NCBI GenBank assembly: GCA_015178975.1
Contig: WHVD01000078.1
Span: forward strand, 343,553 to 407,552
DNA length: 64,000 nt
Source of the DNA: Hysterangium stoloniferum
Lineage: Eukaryota > Basidiomycota > Agaricomycetes > Hysterangiales > Hysterangiaceae
Direction: 5' to 3'
Shown here: piece after piece, positions 58,240 through 64,000 of the stretch
Layout of the letters: the number at the start of each line of letters is the position of its first letter
How positions within the stretch are numbered: position 1 is the stretch's first letter
Notes under the pieces: generated by a model
What the model was told of the DNA's origin: nothing
Databases searched by the model: none
The model's input: the letters and a program-made list of their open reading frames with translations, nothing else
Position numbers and translations under genes: made by a program

Positions 58240-59140
58240 CACGATACCATCCTTTAGGCACTATGTGGGAAGTAACGCTGCGACACAAAAAGGACTCCAA
58301 TGGAGACTGCCTGAAACCCAGTCTTCAAGACCCTTGATGTACAGAGCCACGTCTTTATCGATTTCGACGTTCCATGACGGCAGTGATGCCTTGGTTGCCT
58401 GGAATAATTCTAGAGTTTCACGACACATGTTTCCGATGTGATCCACAGCTCCTTGGAGGTCCAATTTGAAAGATTTCATAACCATAACAACGATATTGTA
58501 AGTATCACCACGCGACTGTTCGACATTGTATGAAAAGATATCCTACTAGTACAAGCATGTAAACAGCGTACACGTAGAGATAAGTTGGAGTATTCCCCAC
58601 GTTACTTAGCGCAATAAAATCGTTGGCACAGTTGGATAAAAGAATAATGCTAGGATCATCCATGACAAAGCCAGGAAGCTCTATCCCGAAAGAATACTCT
58701 AATAACTCGAAGCAAGGGCGACAGCCACTGTTATCACGTCGAAGTGGCAGGAAGGAATTCTGCAATATCTAAGGGGGAGGCGACTTGCTTTATGATACAA
58801 CGACCCCAAAAGCTGAGAAAGTTGTGGAATATCCATTAGAAATATTCATGGCAACAATAAACGGTCGTTACTCACTCACGAACTATTCTACTCGCCTCTG
58901 GTTCTGCCTCTGGAAGTATTATACGATAGATATGAGGGGATGCAAGGGCATTCAAAATAACCTCGGAGAATGTGACTATCTCCCTCATGGATAGATTGTC
59001 AGAAATCATCGAGATGGAATAATATATTCATATCATAAAGTCACAGACAAGACGGAGAGGGTTGTCATCAACATCGTTACACCAGTATGCTGATAATTGC
59101 CCTGCTTTGAGTCCATATAAACGATGATGTTTCGCCTCTG
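58240..59140 (-). pseudogene. Sesquiterpene synthase, 5'-truncated and frameshifted
   Basis: Terpene synthases cyclise farnesyl diphosphate using Mg2+ held by an Asp-rich motif and an NSE motif. Minus-strand segments from ~59130: GLKAGQLSAYWCNDVDDNPLRLVCDFM, then the Asp-rich FHLDDF in a shifted frame, then SDNLSMREIVTFSEVILNAL, RRDNSGCRPCFELLEYSFGIELPGF, and after an intron (GTGGGG...TAGTAG, ~58594-58540) the NSE motif NDIFSYNVEQSRGDTYN, followed by LDLQGAVDHIGNMCRETLELF and GLEDWVSGSLHWS, with QRYF shifted. Two offsetting frame changes around ~59000-59025 put the Asp-rich motif out of frame, an in-frame TGA lies there, and the usual N-terminus is missing upstream of a repeat at 59142. I call it a pseudogene of the basidiomycete type; unspotted introns could explain one of the shifts. 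Confidence 0.8.
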
Positions 59141-59141
59141 T

Positions 59142-59269
59142 CATCAGGGGTTTGGGAATGTCTACACCTATTATATAGACTCCCTAGACTCCCTAGCCTC
59201 CCTAGACTCCCTAGCCTCCCTAGCCTCCCTAGCCTCCCTAGACCTATAGTAAGTTTTTATACCAACTAG
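59142..59269 (+). repeat. Direct repeat copy 2 with CCTCCCTAG/ACTCCCTAG minisatellite
   Basis: Second copy of 57600-57715, with about eight 9-bp units of the CCTCCCTAG type, ending at 'ataccaactag' where the copia LTR begins. It replaces the N-terminal part of the terpene synthase. Confidence 0.75.
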
Positions 59270-59673
59270 TTGTTGGATAACACCGTAGAAATCCCATCAC
59301 CATATATGGGCAAACAATAATACAATAGGATCGAAACAACAAAGGAACTATGCATGAAAGCATATCCTATTGTTCTTTTGTGTTTCATACCTTTCCTTGT
59401 TCTACCTATTGTCCGTCTTACTTATTGTTTACTTCTGGTATACATGTAGTAGCTAGAACGTCTCTATACCTCAGTCCGTTATACACTAATACGAGACTGA
59501 GGTAAGTCGCTTTACTTATACCGTTACTGCAGTATACTCATGTATTATAGATTACTATTAGGTATCTATCACAGTCCGTTATACACTAATACGAGACTGA
59601 GATTACTATTAGGTCTTACATTCTAACAGGTTATGGGCCTATACTTTAAGTAGGACCAATACTATTTTTACCT

Positions 59674-60798
59674 ATGGCCACTCCGACTTCCGCAGATGCT
59701 CTTGCACCTTCCGTTCCCCTTGTTCGAACGAATATTACTTACACTGGACCCAAACTTGACAAACTAAAATCAAATTACCGTCCTTGGCTTCGTGCCACAG
59801 ACCTCTTTATCACCCTCACTGGGCTTTCTGGCTATATCGATGGTACAGTTCCTGAACCCGATAGCACCGAACCTCGTGCCAAGGCCAACTGGCTGGCAAA
59901 CAGCTCCTTAGCTGCTGCACTCATTATCTCCACTGTTGAGACATCTGAGCAGGATTATCTTGATCGCAAGTTGGGTGCCAGAGCTTGTTGGGAGACTATC
60001 CGGCAACGACACCAGAGTGAGGGACCTATTCGTCAGGTGCAATTACTACAGGAGGCCCTCACCACTCGCTGTACCCGGTCTACTCCCTTACCCGTAACTG
60101 CCGAGAAAATTTGTTCTCTGATCGATAGAGCTTACGAAATGGGTGCTATCTCTCAGGATTTATTGAAATGCATTGCCCTTTTAGGTTCTCTTGGAAATGA
60201 TTTTAGCAATGTGCGGTCTATCGTCACTCGGGATATTTCTGCCTCCACCGACTCTACTCCTTTCACTTCCACTCAACTGCGTGTCTATTTGGACAGTGAA
60301 CAGAATCTTCTTAACTCGGATAAGATGCATCCTATCGACTCTGTTGCCTTGTCCGCTCAATCCAAATCAAGTTCTATAATCTGTTCCAATTGCAAACGTG
60401 CTTACCATGAGTTAGAGTTCTGTATCCGTCCTGGTGGGGGAATGGCAGGTAAGACTCTCGATGAATCCAAGCAGGCTCGCCGTCTTGCCCGTGGCTCCAA
60501 GTCAAATAGTTCAAACTCACCTACCATTAGCCCTGGTTCCAAATCGAGCGGTTCAACTATAACTGCCATTAGTTCTACTCCTGCACCCACTGCACCAAAG
60601 GTTCCCATTAAGTTGCAAGGTGCCGACGGTAAAATCTACATTGTCAACATGGACTCATCGGACTTCTCCTCTTCGGACATCCCTACTGCCAATGTCGCTT
60701 TTTCCTCTAACTCCATCTCATTACCCCCCCTTCGATATCTTTGTCACCACAAGACACTATTGAGTATGATGGATGGCTTGTCATTGAGGAGGAGTTAA
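59674..60798 (+). pseudogene. gag of the copia element
   Basis: ATG at 59674 (MATPTSADALAPSVPLV). Typical copia capsid features: YTGPKLDKLKSNYRPWLRA, ALIISTVETSEQDYLDRKLGARACWETI, and QVQLLQEALTTRC. A CxxC...H-like cluster, CSNCKRAYHELEFC, lies near residue 235, a gag zinc knuckle. The frame is lost at a run of seven C at about 60724-60730; pol continues in another frame. Confidence 0.88.
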
Positions 60799-63700
60799 AA
60801 ACGAATATCGACTGGTCCAAACATAGCCAATCTACCATGGCAGCTATTAATACAACTGACATCATTCCTGTATCCTCCCCTACTCGCACACCTATCTCCA
60901 ATGACTCGCATCCATTCTGGATGGATAGTGGTGCCTCCATTCATATATCTCCTGACTGAACTGACTTCCTAACCTTGAAAGCCGTTACCCCTCGCTCTGT
61001 TAAAGGCTTGGGTGGCTCCTCTGTATGGGCGATTGGCATTGGGGATATCAAATTACGGATAGGTCGAGGCACACATATACTATTACAAAATGTTTTATAT
61101 ATTCCAGATGCCACCGTACGATTAATTTCAATCCACTGCCTCACAAAAGACTCGAATGTCATTGCACATTTTGATGACGCCTCCTGCTGGCTTAGCACAA
61201 AGTCGTCTGGAACAATTATAGCTCGAGGAAACTTACTTCCACAAAAACACCTTTATTCTCTGAACCTTTACTCAGCCCAAACTGAACACGCTCTCATTGC
61301 TCATCGCGCACCTACCATTGAATCGTGGCACCGTCGACTTGGCCATGCGAACTATCAAGCTATTCATGATATGTTCCATTCTGGCCTCATCCAAGGTACG
61401 ACAGCCCCCAACCCCTCCATCACTCCCACTAAATGTGACGCCTGTATTCTTGGTAAACAGACTAAGACATCTATTCCAAAAACACGTGAAGAGGGGCAAG
61501 GGCATAGAGCGACAAGGCGATTAGAGAAAGTATGGATAGATTTGTCTGGACCTAGTCCTGTCACCTCGCGAACTGGCAATAACTACGTCATGAATATCGT
61601 AGACGACTATTCAAGTTACTGTTGGACAATCTTACTAAAACTTAAGAGTGATGCTTTCTCGCAACTTCAAATTTGGGAACGTGCACGGGAAGTTGAAATG
61701 GGGTCAAAGGTTGGAATTTACCGGACAGATAATGGAGAACTTAAAAGCCATGAAATGATTCGTTGGTTAGCCTCTAGAGGGACTGATCATCAATTCACAG
61801 CTCCATACACATCAGCACACATTGGACGTGTTGAACGATTGCACCGCACCTTAATGGGCAAGGCTAGAACTATGCGCATTTACGCTGGACTACCTACATA
61901 TTTGTGGGACGAATTTTATCTTACTGCAGCTCATTTGCATGTCAAAACAACTACCAAATCCCTGATAGGCAAAACACCCTGGGAATCGTGGTATGGCAGA
62001 AAACCGGACTATTCTTACATGCGGGAGATCGGGTGCCGTGCATTCGTCTTAATTCAAAACAGGGTTAACCCAAAGATTTATGAGCGATCCATTGAGTGCA
62101 TTTTAATTGGATACGATGACAAATCTAAGACATACAGGTGCTACGACCCAAAAACACGACTAATCTACAGTTCCTATCATGTTCGATTTCTCGAAAGCCA
62201 TGATGGTCACCCACGCCCTACCACTATCACCTCCCATAGTCCAAATTTAGAATCAGATCTGATCCCTCCTTCTCAGGATCACTACTCTACCAGCATCCCT
62301 CTCGAACTTCCTGATCTGAATCCTACCTTGCCAATACAAGAAATTCCTCCCATTCAGGACATTGGCGAATCATCAGATCTACCCCTTCGACGTTCCAATA
62401 GGACCACAGCTGGCCAACCTACTTCAACTGCTCGACTTGATCGTGCTGTTCAGGAATCCAAAGATAGTGCTGAGCGTTTACGATTACAACGACAGGAACG
62501 CTTGACTGCCATCAACGAATTACATACTACTGCTCCTACATCAACACCACCTGTTGACAATGATGAGTTACAGCGTGTTTTGTTATCCCTTCAATGCGGC
62601 TCTGACCTACCAAACGAGAATGTCACCTTAGCCGCTTTAACTGATACACTTGGCATTGATCCGTTAACATGCAATGATGAACCACAAACTTGGGCGGAAG
62701 CCCTCCATTCTGGAGATGCCTCTCGATGGCGGGTTGGTTACCAGGAGGAGTTGGACTCACTCAAACAAATGGGTGTATATAAATTGGTTCCCCGGTCTGA
62801 AGTTCCCCAGGGATGCAAGATCCGAAAAGGACGTCCTGTATTTCGCATTAAACGAGATGAGTCTGGCCGAGCCATTCGTTGGAAGGTGCGATTGGTCTTT
62901 AAAGGGTTTGAGCAAATATATGGTAAGGATTATCATAAAACGACCTCACCGACTGCACGCATGGAATCCTGGCGTATTTTGCTGCACATTGCCGCTACTC
63001 TCGGTTGGGACGCACAAACAAATCGACATCAAAACCGCTTTTCTTTATGGTCTCCTACCTGATGATGAGGTGCAATATATGTCACAACCAGAAGGATTTG
63101 AGGAACCTGGCAAAGAAGATTATGTGTGGATGATAGTTCGGGGCCTATACGGCATGAAACAAAGCGGCCGAATATGGAACAAAACCATGAACGAACAAAT
63201 GTTAAGTTGGGGTTTCACTCGCCTTACATCAGAATCTTGCATTTATTATAGACAGACTACTACTGGAATCATCATTGCTGCCGTACATGTGGACGATTTC
63301 CTCTCTATTGCCAGTTCTGCTGCCGAGAATAACACCTTTAAGGATCAGATGCGTCATGTGTGGACCATTTCCGACCTTGGCTCTGTCCACTTTGTTGTTG
63401 GAATTGCCGTGGAATGGGATCGGCCAAATCATTCTGTTTACCTTTCCCAAAACTGCCCTTATCGACAAAATTATACGTCAATTTGGCCAAGACACTTCCA
63501 CCGCTGTTTCTACACCTATGGATCATAGTTTGAAACTTCGCAGATTCGACCGTACTTCACTATCAACAATCGAGGTTGACGACCTACTCAAAATCCCATA
63601 TCGATCTCTTGTTGGCTGTTTACTTTATTTAGCCATTTCCACACGTCCTGACATTTCTTTTGCTGTACAACAACTCTCACAGTTTCTTGACTCTTATTCT

Positions 63701-64000
63701 ACACCGCATTGGCATGCTGCCATTCGAGTTGTTCGGTATCTCAAAGGCACACGAAACCTTAAGCTATGCCTGGGTGGTTCCAATAAAATTGAACTCACCG
63801 GGTATACAGATTCTGATTGGGCCAATTGTCTTGACACTCGACGCAGCATTAGCGGTTATGCCTTTACTCTGGGATCTGGCCTTATCTCATGGGCCACAAA
63901 GAAGCAAAAGACTGTCGCTGCCTCTTCCTGTGAGGCTGAATATGTTGCTGCTTTCGAAACTGTCAAGGAGGCTAGCTGGCTTCGCGCATTATTCACCGGG
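60741..64000 (+). pseudogene. pol of the copia element (partial at window end)
   Basis: Protease WMDSGASIHIS (~60921), interrupted by TGA at 60957. GAG-pre-integrase and integrase: HRRLGHANYQAIHDM, CDACILGKQTKT, VDDYSSYCWTILLK, YRTDNGELKS and GRVERLHRTLMGKARTM. RT: KVRLVFKGFEQIYGKDYHKTTSPTA, IDIKTAFLYGLLPDDEVQYMSQPEGF and HVDDFLSIA. RNase H: GYTDSDWANCLDTRRSISGY and KKQKTVAASSCEAEYVAAFE, open to the edge. Frameshifts lie near 63015 (IDIKTAF) and 63450, so this copy is inactive, though most of the frame is intact and the insertion is relatively young. Confidence 0.9.

Larger units (their letters stand above)
59271..64000 (+). mobile_element. Ty1/copia retrotransposon, 5' LTR to RNase H, continuing past the window
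   Basis: 5' LTR 59271-59628 (TGTTGGATAACACC...ATTCTAACA) holds two copies of 'cagtccgttatacactaatac' (~59484 and ~59574). A primer site 'ggttatgggcct' follows at 59629, matching the half-tRNA initiator-Met type used by copia. Gag and pol follow in the copia order protease-integrase-RT-RNase H. The 3' LTR lies outside the window. Confidence 0.92.

Overview
This is a fungal nuclear DNA window, most likely from an Agaricomycete (mushroom-forming basidiomycete). The reasons are very short spliceosomal introns (mostly 48-75 nt), a basidiomycete-type sesquiterpene synthase remnant, a fungal NLR, a fungal G-domain protein family, and a heavy load of LTR retrotransposons. No bacterial features were seen.

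Layout. (1) 1-7342, minus strand: an NLR-like gene (alpha/beta-hydrolase, NACHT, then at least 46 near-identical ankyrin repeats) that runs off the left edge. (2) 7.3-12.6 kb: degraded repeats and an LTR fragment. (3) 12612-14233, minus: a three-exon alanine aminotransferase. (4) 14.3-17.4 kb: AT-rich DNA with one solo LTR. (5) 17.4-46.8 kb: nested transposons. These are a chromodomain gypsy element (A) inserted in a Tc1-like element and carrying a solo LTR inside its 5' LTR; a cluster of further LTRs; a second Tc1 remnant; and a large gypsy element (B) that contains a third gypsy element (C) and a MITE-like foldback. Most nonsense codons in the gypsy genes look like CGA to TGA (CpG deamination). 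(6) 48584-57308, minus: an extraordinary gene, see below. (7) 57.3-59.3 kb: terpene synthase pseudogene between direct repeats. (8) 59271-64000: a copia element running off the right edge.

Main discovery. From about 55.9 kb down to 49.3 kb on the minus strand, roughly 94 consecutive units share one grammar: a 3' splice site (AG), exactly three nucleotides, then a 5' splice site (GTGAGT or similar). About 73 units lie in a 71-bp tandem array whose intron-like part is nearly identical while the three nucleotides differ. About 21 more have unrelated introns of 49-90 nt but keep the same 3-nt spacing (one has 6 nt). Read as one-codon exons in phase 0, the triplets contain no stop codon; the other two phases do. 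They join in phase to a seven-exon GTPase domain upstream and to conventional exons downstream that resemble the C-terminal part of the same GTPase family. I infer a single gene of more than 100 exons in which nearly every codon of a ~97-codon stretch is separated from the next by an intron. RNA evidence is needed.

A second unusual item is an antisense, three-exon gene with a Zn2Cys6-like cysteine pattern, carried between the integrase and the 3' LTR of gypsy A. All coordinates of introns come from manual reading of splice consensus and frame; no alignment or search was run.
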